This document shows, piece by piece, positions 63,883-64,000 of a DNA stretch of 64,000 bases. Origin of the DNA: DASSUW01 sp963774155 (GTDB lineage Bacteria > Actinomycetota > Thermoleophilia > Solirubrobacterales > Solirubrobacteraceae); contig CAVZDW010000009.1 of the NCBI GenBank assembly GCA_963774155.1, forward strand, positions 1 through 64,000, written 5' to 3'. The notes under the pieces are model-generated. The model had not been told where the DNA came from. It was given only the letters and a program-made list of their open reading frames with translations, and ran no database searches. Each line of letters begins with the position of its first letter. The first letter of the stretch is position 1. The translations under genes were made by a program, and so were the position numbers.

Positions 63883-64000
63883 CAGCGGTAGCGCCGAGTA
63901 GCCGGAGTCGGCGGTGAGGACGGCGCCGTTGAGCAGGGCGTCGCCGCCGCGGACCAGGTGGGCGAGCAGCTCTCCGAGCTCGTCGGGATCCGCCCTGCGC
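63882..64000 (-). CDS. SDR-family oxidoreductase, C-terminal end only (cut by window edge)
   Basis: The last 38 residues read DPDELGELLAHLVRGGDALLNGAVLTADSGYSALPL, the substrate-loop/C-terminal end of an SDR and nearly the same as the end of the SDR at 23.8-24.6 kb (LLNGAVLTANSGYSAH). The stop TGA overlaps the CMD start. The rest of the gene lies to the right of the window. Confidence 0.75.
   Translation of the reverse strand, partial: AGRIPTSSESCSPTWSAAATPCSTAPSSPPTPATRRYR

Noticed and set aside
1..64000. tRNA, rRNA, CRISPR arrays, prophage or complete insertion sequences
   Set aside because: No cloverleaf-like segments, no ribosomal core sequences, no regularly spaced short repeats, and no intact transposase or phage genes were seen; only the IS481 scrap at 49.8 kb.

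Overview
The window is very GC-rich, densely packed DNA with actinobacterial features: GTG starts, short overlaps between genes, F420-type luciferase-like oxidoreductases, LivFGHMK-type importers, GAF-array histidine kinases with HisKA_3 cores and a large LuxR/LAL ATPase regulator. The style of the two GAF/HisKA_3 kinases is reminiscent of Thermoleophilia (Solirubrobacterales), but this placement is an inference. No rRNA, tRNA, CRISPR array or replication origin was seen.

Most of the window is a catabolic gene collection. From left to right: (1) 0.3-5.8 kb, an M14 peptidase, a small protein behind a MerR-type promoter, and a GAF-array histidine kinase. (2) 5.8-10.4 kb, a minus-strand operon of cupin, FAD flavoprotein, cupin, MFS transporter and SDR. 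(3) 10.5-13.4 kb, a luciferase-like monooxygenase and a second sensor kinase. (4) 13.4-18.2 kb, a minus-strand branched-chain-amino-acid-type ABC importer. (5) 18.3-22.9 kb, alpha-methylacyl-CoA racemase, then a carboxyltransferase plus CoA-transferase pair divergent from a FadR-type GntR regulator. (6) 22.9-28.8 kb, a hydrolase, an SDR/Rieske/amidohydrolase operon, a second FAD flavoprotein, a SnoaL-like protein and an SDR. (7) 28.8-34.6 kb, a LAL regulator, MFS transporter and CocE/NonD hydrolase. (8) 34.7-46.7 kb, SDR, P450, ALDH, LLM, FAD flavoprotein, LDH2-type dehydrogenase, acyl-CoA dehydrogenase, CoA ligase, Leu/Val-type dehydrogenase and 2-hydroxyacid dehydrogenase. (9) 46.6-49.9 kb, a lipase-like hydrolase, a 3'-truncated PHA synthase facing a PHA depolymerase, and an IS481 scrap. 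(10) 49.9-64 kb, SDRs, SnoaL-like proteins, ECH/CaiB/ADP-forming CoA ligase, VOC, LLM, cupin, P450, another FAD flavoprotein and a CMD-like protein.

The main finding is a 37-bp imperfect palindrome (arms close to GTTYGCTAT and ATANCRTAC) that occurs twelve times. Every copy lies between genes or over a start codon, mostly between divergent catabolic operons. Together the copies tie at least nine transcription units, including the ABC importer, the racemase, both P450s, four flavoproteins and three luciferase-like enzymes, into one apparent regulon. Its regulator is not obvious inside the window. Taken together the genes suggest uptake of a carboxylated or amino-acid-like compound, redox attack by P450/flavoprotein/F420 enzymes, CoA activation by three kinds of enzyme (AMP-forming ligase, ADP-forming ligase, CaiB transferases), racemisation of a 2-methyl-branched acyl-CoA and beta-oxidation. 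The actual substrate cannot be read from sequence.

About two dozen genes carry one or more single-base frameshifts, in many cases with intact protein similarity on both sides. The density (of the order of 40 in 64 kb, concentrated in 0-18 kb and 45-50 kb) suggests sequencing indels rather than decay. Frameshifted genes are given as whole genes with the shift positions noted. Three loci look truly broken: the PHA synthase, the IS481 fragment and a gutted flavoprotein at 58.14 kb.
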